Shown here: one piece after another, positions 52,305 to 61,876 of the stretch | Position numbering within the stretch: position 1 is the first letter of the stretch | How the letters are laid out: the number at the start of each line of letters is the position of its first letter | DNA from: Pseudorhodoplanes sp. | GTDB lineage: Bacteria > Pseudomonadota > Alphaproteobacteria > Rhizobiales > Xanthobacteraceae | Assembly (NCBI GenBank): GCA_032027085.1 | Contig: JAVSMS010000001.1 | Location: forward strand, 591,711 to 655,710 | Direction of reading: 5' to 3' | Length of the DNA stretch: 64,000 nt | Position numbers and translations under genes: made by a program | The notes under the pieces: generated by a model | The model's database searches: none | Told to the model about the DNA's origin: nothing | The model's input: the letters and a program-made list of their open reading frames with translations, nothing else

Positions 52305-55139
52305 ATGAAACCTTGGAGGGAAGTGGCTGTTCCCCATCAGGACGTACTCGAAGGCACGTTTCAGCAATCGGAGTTTGCGGCCGATATTACGGCGGTCAGT
52401 ACCGGCAAGGCGAGCCGTGAATATCAGGACGCCGCCGCTTTCTTCGATCGTACCTTCATTACTGAGGGCATGGCGCTTCTTCTGACGCAGGTGGCGCAGC
52501 GGCTTGCCGGCAAGGGCGGCGAGCCGGTCGTACAGCTTCAAACCGCGTTCGGCGGCGGCAAGACCCACACCATGCTGGCCGTTTATCACCTTGCGACCCG
52601 CAAGGGCGTCTTGTCCGAACTCGCGGGCATTCCGGCCCTTGTTGACCGGGCCGGGTTGATGGACGTGCCACAGGCACGCGTGGCCGTGATCGACGGAACC
52701 GCCCATGCGCCGGGTCAGCCATGGAAGCGCGGCGGTCAGACCGTCAGGACACTTTGGGGCGAACTTGCCTGGCAGCTTGGCGGTGCCGAAGGCTACGCAC
52801 TCGTTGCCGAGGCTGACGCGACGGGTACATGCGGCGCAGAAGTGCTGCAGCCGCTCTTGGAGAAATATGCACCTTGTGTCGTTCTGATCGACGAACTTGT
52901 GGCTTATTTTCGACAATTCCCCGAATCGCAGACCATAAGCGGCGGCAGCTACGATACCAATCTATCCTTTGTTCAAGCGTTGACTAATGCGGTCACACGG
53001 GTGCCCCGCGCCATCGTTCTAGCGTCATTGCCCGAGTCCGATGTTGAGGCCGGCAGCCAGCGCGGCGTTGCTGCGCTCCGGGCTCTCGAAAAGACTTTCG
53101 GGCGCGTGCAGGCGATTTGGAAGCCGGTAGCGACCGAAGAGGCTTTCGAGATAGTGAGACGACGGCTATTCGAGAAGGTAGGCGACGAAAAAACCCGCGA
53201 AGCCGTGTGTCGCGCTTTCGCCGATCTCTACATTGCCGAGGGTGTCAAGCTTCCATCTGAAACGCAGGAACGACGCTATTACGACAGGCTACTGCAAGCT
53301 TATCCCATCCATCCGGAAATCTTCGACCGGCTATATGAGGACTGGACGACCATTGACGGCTTCCAGCGTACACGTGGCGTGCTCAAACTGATGGCAAAGG
53401 TCATCTTTCGCCTCTGGAAGGACGACAACAAAGACCTGCTCATCATGCCCGGCAGCCTGCCGCTGCATGACGGCAGCAGCCGTAACGAACTCACCTACTA
53501 TCTGCCCGCCGGCTGGGATGCCGTGATCGAGCGCGACATCGACGGCGAGCGCGCGGAAACCACCGCGCTCGAAAGCCGGGAGCCGCGCTTCGGCCAGGTC
53601 GGAGCCGCCCGGCGCATTGCGCGCACGATCTTCCTTGGCAGCGCGCCATCGTCCGTTGTGTCCAATGCTGCCGCACGTGGTATCGACCGCGCGCATATTG
53701 TACTGGGGTGCTTGCAGCCGGGGCAAACTTCATCGGTCTATACCGATGCCCTTAGCCGTCTCGCCGACCGGCTGCATTATCTCAACGCTTCCGGCGACAA
53801 AAGCCAGGATGCGACGCGTTTCTGGTTTGACACCCGCGCCAACCTGCGCCGTGAGATGGAAGATCGCAAACGCCGGTTTGACGATCTCACGGAGGTTCGC
53901 GTCAAGATCGCGGACACGCTCAAAAAGACCCTTAGCGGGGCGTCATTTTTCGATGGCGTACATATCTTCACATCCCACGCCGATGTGCCTGACGACAGCG
54001 CGCTGCGGCTTGTCGTCCTGCCCCCTGAAAACTGGTACACGAGGGACGAGGCGCGGCTTGCATTCGATCTCGCTCTGGAGATCATTACTAAAAATGGTGC
54101 GACGCCACGTTATCGCAGCAATCGCCTGATCTTCCTTGCTGCTGACCACGGCGCGCTTGCTAGACTCAGGGATGTTGCGCGTGTGGCACTCGCCTGGAGC
54201 TCGATCGTCGATGATGTAAAGGAAGGTCGACTCAATATTGACCTTTTGCAAAAGAGCCAGGCCGAGAAAGAACTCAAGAGCGCCGAGGACGTTCTACCGC
54301 GTGCGGCGCGCGAATGTTACAAGTGGCTGCTCTGCCCGACCCAGGATGCGCCCGCTGACAAGTCTGGCATCGAGGCGTTCCCTCTGAACACCGCTGGCGG
54401 CGCTGGCGCAGAGATTGAGCGGGTTTGCACCGACAACGAACTTGTCATCACCACCTGGTCGCCAATCCACCTGCGCGCAAAGCTGAAGGAACTTTACTGG
54501 AAAGGCGGCCAGAACGCCGCCAACGCTTCCGCCTTCTTTGAGGATACGCTGCGGTATCTTTATATGCCGCGCCTGAAATCGCGGGATGTTCTAGGGCAGG
54601 TAATTCACGCTGGCGTGGCCAGCAAGGATTTCTTCGGCACGGCCTATGGTCAGGCCGACGGTAAGTTCGAGGGCTTCGGCCTGGGCAGCGGCAGTGTGGT
54701 GTTCGACGATACCCTGCTTCTGATTGAGCCAGAGACGGCACGCGCTTACGAGCAGGCAAACCGGACGAAAGCTCCGAACTCCGATGTCGGGTCCGGTCCA
54801 ACCGTGACTACGGGAGCAGATACCAGTCCGGACTATCCTCTGCCCTCCACCACACCTGGCGGCGGACTCTCGGACCCAGGTGGAAAGCCGTTGGTACCGG
54901 GAGCGGCAAAAGTCAAATCTTTCTTCGGCTCAGCCGACATTCCGACCGCCACCGCGAAGATGCGCTTGGTGCAGATTGCCGACGAGATCGTCTCCGTGCT
55001 TGCTTCCGATCCAAACGCGAATATTCGCCTCACCGTCGAGATTTCTGCCGACTTTCCCGACGGGGTAAATGACTCGATAAAGCGCGCAGTTTCTGAAAAC
55101 GCCCGCAGTCTTGGACTGAAGGCCGCTGATTGGGAGTGA
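52305..55139 (+). CDS. DUF499 P-loop ATPase
   Basis: A 944-residue protein with the DUF499 N-terminus: [26 protein letters not shown]. The P-loop is [19 protein letters not shown] (about 80-98) and Walker B is [14 protein letters not shown] (about 193-206). A long helical middle and a Pro/Gly-rich linker (about 840) lead to a C-terminal small domain. The family is known only from co-occurrence with DUF1156 methyltransferases and helicases in predicted defence loci. I trimmed an upstream reading to the ATG at 52305, 10 bp after the methyltransferase stop (GAGGGG upstream). Confidence 0.88.
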   Translation: MKPWREVAVPHQDVLEGTFQQSEFAADITAVSTGKASREYQDAAAFFDRTFITEGMALLLTQVAQRLAGKGGEPVVQLQTAFGGGKTHTMLAVYHLATRKGVLSELAGIPALVDRAGLMDVPQARVAVIDGTAHAPGQPWKRGGQTVRTLWGELAWQLGGAEGYALVAEADATGTCGAEVLQPLLEKYAPCVVLIDELVAYFRQFPESQTISGGSYDTNLSFVQALTNAVTRVPRAIVLASLPESDVEAGSQRGVAALRALEKTFGRVQAIWKPVATEEAFEIVRRRLFEKVGDEKTREAVCRAFADLYIAEGVKLPSETQERRYYDRLLQAYPIHPEIFDRLYEDWTTIDGFQRTRGVLKLMAKVIFRLWKDDNKDLLIMPGSLPLHDGSSRNELTYYLPAGWDAVIERDIDGERAETTALESREPRFGQVGAARRIARTIFLGSAPSSVVSNAAARGIDRAHIVLGCLQPGQTSSVYTDALSRLADRLHYLNASGDKSQDATRFWFDTRANLRREMEDRKRRFDDLTEVRVKIADTLKKTLSGASFFDGVHIFTSHADVPDDSALRLVVLPPENWYTRDEARLAFDLALEIITKNGATPRYRSNRLIFLAADHGALARLRDVARVALAWSSIVDDVKEGRLNIDLLQKSQAEKELKSAEDVLPRAARECYKWLLCPTQDAPADKSGIEAFPLNTAGGAGAEIERVCTDNELVITTWSPIHLRAKLKELYWKGGQNAANASAFFEDTLRYLYMPRLKSRDVLGQVIHAGVASKDFFGTAYGQADGKFEGFGLGSGSVVFDDTLLLIEPETARAYEQANRTKAPNSDVGSGPTVTTGADTSPDYPLPSTTPGGGLSDPGGKPLVPGAAKVKSFFGSADIPTATAKMRLVQIADEIVSVLASDPNANIRLTVEISADFPDGVNDSIKRAVSENARSLGLKAADWE

Positions 55140-55323
55140 GTAGGACGTGCGACATCCTGAATTTGTTGGGGCTGACAAATTGTTACGACACGACTCGTGA
55201 GGATGGGATGAGAGGACGCTTCAAGTTGGGCGCTGCCCGACTATGACCTGCCTCCGGTTTTCTGGACTGCGCTAAGCTGGAAAATTCCAGTTTTGCGGCA
55301 ACGGCCGGAGGACGGAGCGAACC

Positions 55324-55590
55324 ATGAAGAGATCGAAGTTTTCGGAGGCGCAGATTGCCTTCGTGCTGAAGCAGGCGGAGGACGGCACCGCGATCGGCGA
55401 AGTCTGCCGGAAGGCAGGGATCTCCGAAGCCACGTTCTACAACTGGCGTAAGAAGTATGCCGGTCTGATGCCCTCGGAGATGAAGCGCCTGCGTCAGCTC
55501 GAGGATGAGAACGGCAAGCTCAAGAAGCTGGTCGCCGACCTGTCGCTTGATCGCGCCATGCTGCAGGATGTTCTTCGCCGCAAACTATGA
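55324..55590 (+). CDS. IS3-family transposase OrfA
   Basis: An 88-residue DNA-binding subunit with an N-terminal HTH (SKFSEAQIAFVLKQAEDGTAIGEVCRKAGISEATFYNWRKKYAG) and a leucine-zipper helix (LKRLRQLEDENGKLKKLVADL-like). Its stop overlaps the OrfB start (ATGA), where the two are coupled or joined by frameshifting. Confidence 0.93.
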   Translation: MKRSKFSEAQIAFVLKQAEDGTAIGEVCRKAGISEATFYNWRKKYAGLMPSEMKRLRQLEDENGKLKKLVADLSLDRAMLQDVLRRKL

Positions 55591-56456
55591 AGCCTGCCCG
55601 GCGTCGGCAGTTGGTCGATCATGCGCGATCGACCTGGAAGGTCTCGATCCGTCGCGCCTGTTCAGTCCTGGTGACGGAGCCCTCGACCTACCACTACAAG
55701 AGCCGCCGCGCTGGGCAGGCGCCCCTTTGCCACCGGATGAAGGAGATCGCCGCAACACGGGTGCGCTACGGCTACCGGCGGATTCATGTGCTGCTGCGGC
55801 GTGAGGGCTGGCCGGTGAACGCCAAGCGCGTCTATCGGCTGTATCGCGAGATGGGCCTGCAATTGCGCAACAAAACGCCCAGGCGCCGGGTCAAGGCCAG
55901 GCTGCGAGACGACCGTCAGCCAGCGACCCGCTCGAACGAGATCTGGGCGATGGACTTCGTGCACGATCAACTCGCCACCGGCCGCAAGTTGCGCGTGCTC
56001 ACCATCGTGGACACGTTCTCCCGGTTTTCGCCGGCGACGGAAGTGCGCTTCAACTTTCGCGGTGCCGATGTTGTCGAGGTGCTTGAACGTGTCGGCCGCC
56101 AGCTTGGCTATCCAAAGGCCATCCGGGTCGACCAGGGCAGCGAGTTCGTCTCGCGCGATCTCGATCTCTGGGCCTACCAGCGTGACGTCACGCTCGACTT
56201 CTCCCGGCCAGGCAAGCCCACCGACAACGCATTCATCGAGTCGTTCAACGGCAAGTTCCGGAGCGAGTGTCTGAACGCACACTGGTTCATGAGCCTCGAC
56301 GATGCGCAGCGAAAATGCGAGGCTTGGCGTAGACACTACAACGAGGAGCGACCACACAGCGCGATCGGCAACCGACCGCCGATCGACGTGCTGAATCGAT
56401 CAGCGGCGCACGGCCCGCCACTGGTCGAACAGGCTGGAAATTCCCCAGCCGCGTGA
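55587..56456 (+). CDS. IS3-family transposase OrfB (DDE integrase)
   Basis: A 289-residue catalytic subunit. The rve/DDE core is intact: WAMDFVHDQLATGRKLRVLTIVD (first Asp), IRVDQGSEF (second Asp) and DNAFIESFNGKFRSECLN (Glu). YGYRRIHVLLRREGWPVNAKRVYRLYR is the usual upstream HTH. The element may be active, unlike the decayed copy at 44111. Confidence 0.94.
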   Translation: MKPARRRQLVDHARSTWKVSIRRACSVLVTEPSTYHYKSRRAGQAPLCHRMKEIAATRVRYGYRRIHVLLRREGWPVNAKRVYRLYREMGLQLRNKTPRRRVKARLRDDRQPATRSNEIWAMDFVHDQLATGRKLRVLTIVDTFSRFSPATEVRFNFRGADVVEVLERVGRQLGYPKAIRVDQGSEFVSRDLDLWAYQRDVTLDFSRPGKPTDNAFIESFNGKFRSECLNAHWFMSLDDAQRKCEAWRRHYNEERPHSAIGNRPPIDVLNRSAAHGPPLVEQAGNSPAA

Positions 56457-56529
56457 TCCAAAGACGGGGTGCAGCTCAACTAGGAACGGACTCTACCCAA
56501 AAACGGGGGCAATTAAGGGGAGCAGGTCA

Positions 56530-56836
56530 CCGTTTTGAAGCCGTCAATCTGGAGCGGGGCTTCGTCGCCCTTTGCCCACCAAAGACGCCCAGGGCCTCTC
56601 CTAGAGAGCTCGCACTGCGAACCCCAGAAAAGACCCGGCCGAACCTGCGACGCACCTGCAAGGGCTGTTTCCGGGCGTTCTCCGGCTTGCCTAGCCACCA
56701 GCGCGCTTCCGTAGCAGCTTGCGGCGGCCGCTTGCTCGACAAAAATCCTGAATCGCCCCTCCGGCCAGGTCGCGAACGTTGCGACCCGGCCGTTTTGATT
56801 GGCCGGCTGGATTACCGATCAATGCACCAATGCACC
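56530..56836. other. Spacer after IS element, no supported gene
   Basis: 307 bp. A plus-strand frame continues to 56863 but reads as low-information Arg/Pro sequence. Possible gene debris at the junction of the defence-like operon and the mobilisation module. Confidence 0.4.
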
Positions 56837-57163
56837 TCACCGTCGAAACAAACGCTTGAGTAAACGGACCAACATCTGGAGGTCCCGCTGCAACCGCGTA
56901 ACAGCGAGCAGCAAATAGACGGTCCTGATCGCAGAATTCGGCGAAAGCGCGAAGGTTGAATTACCCAGATGGGCGTGGTCGAGCGCTTGCCGCAGCATTA
57001 CGACAAAGGCACGCGAACCGATCTGTGGCGGAGCAACGCCGCAATAAACCAAGTAGGCGTCGCCGGTTTCGGCAGCAATCTGTCGCCTAGCCAAATCCGG
57101 CGCCCTCGTTGCCAAAATACGTACGTGCCCGTCCGCGCCAGCCACAAGCGTGACGATATGCAT
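56837..57163 (-). CDS. Hypothetical protein of the mobilisation module, 108 aa
   Basis: A 108-residue protein starting MHIVTLVAGADGHVRILATRAP, with GDAYLVYCGVAPPQIGSRAF in the middle and a basic leucine-rich end (LQRDLQMLVRLLKRLFRR). I do not recognise the family. GGAGGG lies 8 nt before the ATG at 57163; an in-frame GTG at 57169 is also possible. It is downstream of the primase gene on the same strand. Confidence 0.5.
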   Translation of the reverse strand: MHIVTLVAGADGHVRILATRAPDLARRQIAAETGDAYLVYCGVAPPQIGSRAFVVMLRQALDHAHLGNSTFALSPNSAIRTVYLLLAVTRLQRDLQMLVRLLKRLFRR

Positions 57164-57464
57164 GATCACGCCCCTCCCGCGCGAATTAGCGCAGCCGCAG
57201 CAGCAGCAGTCGAGATTACCTGATAGAGGGCTCGGACCCGGCGTCCGATGGGTCCATTATTGACGACGCGCTGCGTCGCCCGCATGGTATTGGGAACCAT
57301 GACGATCTCCTGTGGTAGCAGGTGGTCGAATGGCCAGGTCGTGCCGGGGTTGCACCCCCGGCGCGGCCGCCCTTAAGTGCGGTCGCTGCCTGACCAGCCG
57401 CAGGATGCGGCTGCTATTAAATGGGAAGTAGCGAGACAGTATATCAAGAAGGGCGCACTGAAGT
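57164..57464. other. Spacer between small gene and primase, no supported gene
   Basis: 301 bp. A 27-codon minus-strand frame from ATG 57299 has an excellent AGGAG site but ends at TAA near 57216, so it might be a leader peptide or nothing. A GC-rich stem lies at about 57340-57375. Confidence 0.4.
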
Positions 57465-58427
57465 TCAACCGAGAGGGTTAATGGGCGAATAACTGCTCTT
57501 ACCCTCAAGATGCATCGAAGCAGCCTCGACCGTGCGCCAGGCGTACGAATAGTCCTTGTCGGGGCGGGTCTGGGCGAGCCAGGCCGCGATCTCGCTTCCG
57601 TCAATACCATGTGCCAAAGCTTCTACGGCAGACGCGAAGTCAATTTCCGAGCGGGATCCGCTGGAAGCAGGCCGACGTCCAGCAGCAAGTTGCCCGTCGA
57701 TGCGCTTGGCCGCGCGAGCGCGAAATACGTCGAGCTGTTTCCAAAGCGGCATTTTGATTTCAGGAGCAGACAAGGCCGCTTTTTCCGGGCGGCGCCCCGC
57801 GCCCGCCCGCGCCTGTGACGCACATGCTGGCTCAATCTCCGCCAGGAGAGCGGCTGCCCGGGGCGCAACAAGACCCGGCGCAGTGTGGATCACGCGCACA
57901 AATGGAAAGAGACCATTCGGCTGGCGATACTTGTCCTTGCGATTTGTAAGGCCCGGCACCCTGCCCGGCTGCCACGCAGAGGCCGCGCGCGGATCAGCGT
58001 CAAACGTCTGAATGAGGTGCCGCAATGCGGCTTGCACAAGCTCCGGGCTGAGCCACGCCCCGACGGGCACCAAGCGAATCCACACCTGAAAATTTCCAGG
58101 TGAAGTTTCCACCGTAAGAACGGGCGGAAAGTCATTTGACGTCAAGCGCGCAACGTTGCCAGCCGTCACATCGTCAAGCAGTACGACGCCAGGATGTCCT
58201 CCCGTGTTAGCGCGAACGCGCAGGTACACGTGCGCGCCGCGCGCGTTCGCGGCACACGCGCGCGGCAGCAGAGCAAGCACATCAGACGTGGCAAGGTCCC
58301 GGTTTTGCCAGTACCCGCGACCGCGCACTTCACCGGGGCGGGGCGGAAAAATCATCCCGAGGTCGACCGGTGTGCCGATCGCCTCAATTGCCCTTGTCAC
58401 AGCCGAGACGGTGAGGGGATGCGTCAC
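57465..58427 (-). CDS. RepB-type plasmid DNA primase domain protein
   Basis: A 320-residue protein with a RepB_primase-like core: RVRANTGGHPGVVLLDDVTAGNV (paired Asp for metal), VLTVETSPGNFQVWIRLV and AWQPGRVPGLTNRKDKYRQ, all typical of relaxase-linked or plasmid primases. A C-terminal helical part ends with DKDYSYAWRTVEAASMHLEG. The GTG start overlaps the upstream gene's stop (GTGA). It would prime the transferred strand after mobilisation. Confidence 0.82.
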   Translation of the reverse strand: MTHPLTVSAVTRAIEAIGTPVDLGMIFPPRPGEVRGRGYWQNRDLATSDVLALLPRACAANARGAHVYLRVRANTGGHPGVVLLDDVTAGNVARLTSNDFPPVLTVETSPGNFQVWIRLVPVGAWLSPELVQAALRHLIQTFDADPRAASAWQPGRVPGLTNRKDKYRQPNGLFPFVRVIHTAPGLVAPRAAALLAEIEPACASQARAGAGRRPEKAALSAPEIKMPLWKQLDVFRARAAKRIDGQLAAGRRPASSGSRSEIDFASAVEALAHGIDGSEIAAWLAQTRPDKDYSYAWRTVEAASMHLEGKSSYSPINPLG

Positions 58428-58921
58428 CGTGCTCTCTCCGACCAGCCGGGGAGCCGGCCGCGCATTTTCGTAAACGCATAGCGGTTCACTTCGCGACTGA
58501 GTTCAGAGATCGGGAGGTTCGACCACTGAGGCGGAATTGCTTCGTTGATAGCGTCGAGAAACCTCACGCCCTCAAGCGCGGAATGCGTCACCGCAATCGC
58601 CTGACCGACCAGATCGCATGCAAGAGCCGCAAACTTATCAAACGCGCCCTCGCGCGCCTGACCCACAAAAGTTCCAAACCGCCCGTCGATTTCCAGCGGG
58701 GGATATTTTTCCTCCAATGCCGCGCATGCTAGTGCAACGGAAACTCCATCTCGTTTGGCTATGCGCTGGCCATCCCGGATCTTAGCAAGGTCCTGGAGTA
58801 CGGCCGTCTGGCTCGCAATGTGGCCGTTCAGTACGCGAAAAAGTGATGGAATTGTAGGCGCCCTAACCGGCTGCTCCACCTCCTCACTCCATCCATTTTC
58901 ACCAAACTCATTGTCCGACAT
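58424..58921 (-). CDS. Hypothetical mobilisation-module protein
   Basis: A 165-residue acidic-to-neutral helical protein (MSDNEFGENGWSEEVEQP, SLFRVLNGHIASQTAVLQDLAKI). The start at 58921 is set by AGGAG 6 nt upstream; an ATG 6 nt earlier is too close to that site. It overlaps the primase gene by 4 bp and diverges from mobC across the candidate oriT. Possibly an accessory relaxosome or copy-control protein, but unrecognised. Confidence 0.6.
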   Translation of the reverse strand: MSDNEFGENGWSEEVEQPVRAPTIPSLFRVLNGHIASQTAVLQDLAKIRDGQRIAKRDGVSVALACAALEEKYPPLEIDGRFGTFVGQAREGAFDKFAALACDLVGQAIAVTHSALEGVRFLDAINEAIPPQWSNLPISELSREVNRYAFTKMRGRLPGWSERAR

Positions 58922-59056
58922 GTGCATCTCCTAAGGTGCGGATCCTCTCAATATCGTTCGTCGGCCTGCAAAACCAAAATCGTCCGCGTGATTGAAATTA
59001 TTTGTTCGCCTCTTGCAGGCTCAGAAATCATTCTGGTGACGGAAGGACAGCGATAG

Positions 59057-59108
59057 CCAGGTGTGCGTGCGGATATCCGCACGCACCTGGGCAGGGGGCG
59101 AAGCCCCC
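59057..59108. other. Candidate origin of transfer (oriT)
   Basis: An almost perfect inverted repeat of 34 bp (59057-59090; arms CCAGGT...GCGTGCGGAT with a 2-bp asymmetry) followed by a GGGGG-CGAAG-CCCCC hairpin (59094-59108) and a C-run. It lies in the divergent gap between the primase operon and mobC-relaxase, the usual oriT place. Confidence 0.55.
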
Positions 59109-59132
59109 GTGCACCCCCCTTTGAGACGAACG

Positions 59133-59555
59133 ATGACGACTGATAAAAAATGCAGACGATCTGAAAAACGACAAATGCAGTGCACGTTGCTCGTGCGCCT
59201 TGACGATCAGCTCGCCAACAAGCTCGGCGCCGCAGCAAGGGCCGGCGGTTCAACGCGTCCCGCCTTCGTGCGCGCGCTATTGCTACATCACCTCGAACAA
59301 GAAACCCCCGCGCCCGCTTCGGTTACTGAATTGCAAGCAACGGCACCCGTGTCTCGCGTTACGGATATTGAACGATTGTTCGCCACAGCCGGCACCCATG
59401 TTGGGCGCCAGACCGGAGCACTCGTTCAACTCGCCAAGTCGGTGCGGGCGAATGGAGGGGCTTCCTCACTCCATGCTGAGATCGAGAAATTGATTATCGA
59501 CGCACGCAAGACGCTCGCATGCATTCGCGACGCGCTTCTGGAGATAAAGCCATGA
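59133..59555 (+). CDS. MobC-like ribbon-helix-helix relaxosome protein
   Basis: A 140-residue protein. Residues 15-55 form a ribbon-helix-helix motif (MQCTLLVRLDDQLANKLGAAARAGGSTRPAFVRALLLHHLE), and a helical region follows with SLHAEIEKLIIDARKTLACIRDALLEIK. It would bind oriT and help the relaxase. The ATG at 59133 excludes 24 residues of an upstream reading through the oriT-like hairpins. It overlaps the relaxase gene by 4 bp (ATGA). Confidence 0.8.
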   Translation: MTTDKKCRRSEKRQMQCTLLVRLDDQLANKLGAAARAGGSTRPAFVRALLLHHLEQETPAPASVTELQATAPVSRVTDIERLFATAGTHVGRQTGALVQLAKSVRANGGASSLHAEIEKLIIDARKTLACIRDALLEIKP

Positions 59556-61216
59556 TTACCGGCTTTTGCGTGCATTCAGGTGGAACGGCTCTCGCCCGGC
59601 ATCTCGCCCGGCACGACAACAATGAGAGCGTTTCTGTTGCTACACGAGGTCTCGCGGCTGACACAATCAAAGACGGCATCACTGAGCTCGGCCTGATGTC
59701 GAGAGGCTGTGGTACTAAAAAGCCGCTAATCCACGTTTGGGCCAGCCCTACGCGATTGTACTCAAAGGGCGGTTGGAGCCGGTATTGGGCCAGATTTGAA
59801 AAGGAGTTTGGCCTTGAATTACAGCCGTATGTCGAAGTCACGCATATAAAGCTCGGTCTCGGGGGGCGCACCGCGGAGCACAAGCATCGTGTTTACGTCC
59901 GCATCCGGCCAGATAGGACCGCAATTCCGTATTCGCACAGCCACAAGCGCATGGAAAAGCTCTCACGACTGGCGGAGCTGGATGCCGGCGAGCCGCTAAC
60001 AAAAGGTCGGCACAGCAGGGCTGTAGTGAAAGCGTTGGAACGGCAGGGACTCGAGCTTGAAGCGCAGGCCTTGGTGAATGCGGGCCTGACGACGGGGCCG
60101 CTACCCGTTGCACCGTCGCCAGCTGAACGCGCCGCAGCCGAGCAGAAGGAAGATCTCGCCCCCGATGCAATCTGGATGCGCGCGCATAGTGCCTGGTGCC
60201 GCTCGAATGACGCTGCATCCTTCGTTGCAGCATTGCAGGCCGAAGGGTTGAGCATCGCGGAGGGCAGCCGCGGTCCAGTTCTTGTTGGCCCGCGTGGTAG
60301 CGTGACCAGTTTGCGGCGAGCTGTTTCGAACGGCGCACGCCGCGCGGGTTGCGATTCGGTACGTAAAAGCGACATCCGGCAGCGGATCGCCGACCATATA
60401 CTTCCAGCGCTCGACGATGTGCTCAAAAGCCAACCGGCATGCCCAGTTGATCAGTTGTTTTCCATCGTCGGCCTTGATCGAAGCATCCCTGTTCCAGATC
60501 CCAAGTATCCGTCCGCCCAAGTCGAGGAAAACCATTCCTGGTCGTTCGCAAACGCAGCTGAACCGACTAGTTTCGACGCGCCCACTACAGAGGATATATT
60601 GCTCACGCCCGCACAAATGGCTGCTGCTCAGGCGTTTGAAGATGCGCTCGCTTATGGGAGCGCTGAATTCGCGCAAAAGGTACTTCGGGAAATCGAAGCC
60701 GAGTTGGCAACGGCGCAGCAAGAGAAAATCGCAGAAGACAAGGATCTTGCCCAGCACTTGCGTCAGCGCGTTGCCAGACTTGGGGGGGACCCCGCGTTGC
60801 CAGCCATCGGGATTCCAGGCTGGCGCGATGCATTCAAAGCCGATCTTGCGCGCCTTCCCCGCAAAATCGGGCCGGTATTACGCTGGGTAGAACAGAGAGA
60901 GGCGGGTTGCTGCAAGATCACTTTGCGGTCCGGCGTTACAGTTATCACGATGCCCGATCGGGCTGTTGCCGATCAAGCAACGGACGAAACCGTGTCCGTG
61001 ATGATCTCTCACGCTCACGCCCGTGGCTGGCAAGAAATCACTGTCACCGGGGGGACACCGGAATGGCGAGAAGCGATTACGCGCGCCGCCACGAGAGCGG
61101 GGATCGCCGTCGTCAATCACGATCTCAAACTAGTAGAAGAGGAAGAGCGGCAAATCATGCGGAAGGAGATGGCCCTTGAGCTTGTCAACGATGGTCGCAT
61201 GCCCGGCAACAGGTAA
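59552..61216 (+). CDS. Relaxase/mobilisation nuclease with C-terminal LPD7 domain
   Basis: A 554-residue protein. The N-terminus (GFCVHSGGTALARHLARHDNN, then KPLIHVWASPT) and the ARFEKEFGLELQPYVEVTH and EHKHRVYVRI segments fit relaxases; the two histidine sites are the likely metal triad. The C-terminal quarter (GVTVITMPDRAVADQATDETV and ARGWQEITVTGGTPEW) is an LPD7 domain. It nicks oriT for transfer. Its ATG lies in the mobC stop. It needs a type IV secretion system in trans; none is in the window. Confidence 0.82.
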   Translation: MITGFCVHSGGTALARHLARHDNNESVSVATRGLAADTIKDGITELGLMSRGCGTKKPLIHVWASPTRLYSKGGWSRYWARFEKEFGLELQPYVEVTHIKLGLGGRTAEHKHRVYVRIRPDRTAIPYSHSHKRMEKLSRLAELDAGEPLTKGRHSRAVVKALERQGLELEAQALVNAGLTTGPLPVAPSPAERAAAEQKEDLAPDAIWMRAHSAWCRSNDAASFVAALQAEGLSIAEGSRGPVLVGPRGSVTSLRRAVSNGARRAGCDSVRKSDIRQRIADHILPALDDVLKSQPACPVDQLFSIVGLDRSIPVPDPKYPSAQVEENHSWSFANAAEPTSFDAPTTEDILLTPAQMAAAQAFEDALAYGSAEFAQKVLREIEAELATAQQEKIAEDKDLAQHLRQRVARLGGDPALPAIGIPGWRDAFKADLARLPRKIGPVLRWVEQREAGCCKITLRSGVTVITMPDRAVADQATDETVSVMISHAHARGWQEITVTGGTPEWREAITRAATRAGIAVVNHDLKLVEEEERQIMRKEMALELVNDGRMPGNR

Positions 61217-61876
61217 CCCAAGCCGTGATCACGATGAAGCCTGCAACATCACGGCCGATGACCGTGCTGGCATCGTTTACTATTACCGCTACAACAACCG
61301 CGGTCGCCTCGATCGGCCGACCATTGGATCAACACGGCGGATTAAGCAAATTGCCAACGATCTAGCCCGCGTGGTTCGAATTTGACGATGGTCCAATGGC
61401 ACAGGCCGGCGCGCGCGCCGGAAGGAATATCCCTTGCCGGCAACCGATAAATACCCAAGAGCGGGAGTGCGGGAGGGCAGCTGGAAAAATTGGTCCTGAG
61501 ACGCCGGGAAAGGCTCTTCTCAGAGGTCTCGAGGACCAAGCTGGGAGGAAATGCTTCGCGGGGCTTCCCACCGCCGTAAGGTCCGTTTCCGGCCGTTACA
61601 AACGGATTGCGTACAAACACTCACGTTCTCGTCCGGACGACAGGTCATGCCCCCGGCGCCCGGCCCCACAATCTCGACTTCCACCAGCACCGGCGTCCCG
61701 AAGTTCTGCCCGCGGTTGGCTACTGTCCACATGATCGGCCAATGCCCGGCCGAACTCGACGTTCTTAAGAAAGTTCTACAGACGCCGCCCGTTGAAAGCT
61801 TAATTCGTCGCCCCACAGCTACAACCTCAGCCCAGGCTCAACGTGTTCCGCAAAACTATCGGCCGCCGCGACACCT
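61217..61876. other. Intergenic region, no supported gene
   Basis: 660 bp between convergent genes. A plus-strand frame to 61385 (RAGIVYYYRYNNRGRLDRP) could be a small gene overlapping the relaxase end, but is unsupported. A perfect 16-bp palindrome CCGGCGCGCGCGCCGG lies at 61406-61421. Several more weak frames are open from 61400 to 61876. Confidence 0.45.

Larger units (their letters stand above)
55244..56529 (+). mobile_element. Intact IS3-family insertion sequence, IS407-like
   Basis: 1286 bp with TGACCTGC...GCAGGTCA ends and two intact overlapping frames. The left end reads TGACCTGCCTCCGGTTTT; the right end complement reads TGACCTGCTCCCCTTAAT. Flanking 4-bp sequences differ (ACTA and CCGT), so there is no target duplication; the copy may mark a recombination joint at the edge of the operon. 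Confidence 0.9.

Noticed and set aside
57216-57299. Small gene with excellent ribosome site
   Set aside because: The frame ends after 27 codons without recognisable character; the longer reading I first made skipped a base.
61176-61385. Small gene overlapping the relaxase end
   Set aside because: TTG start with no ribosome site and no recognised motif.
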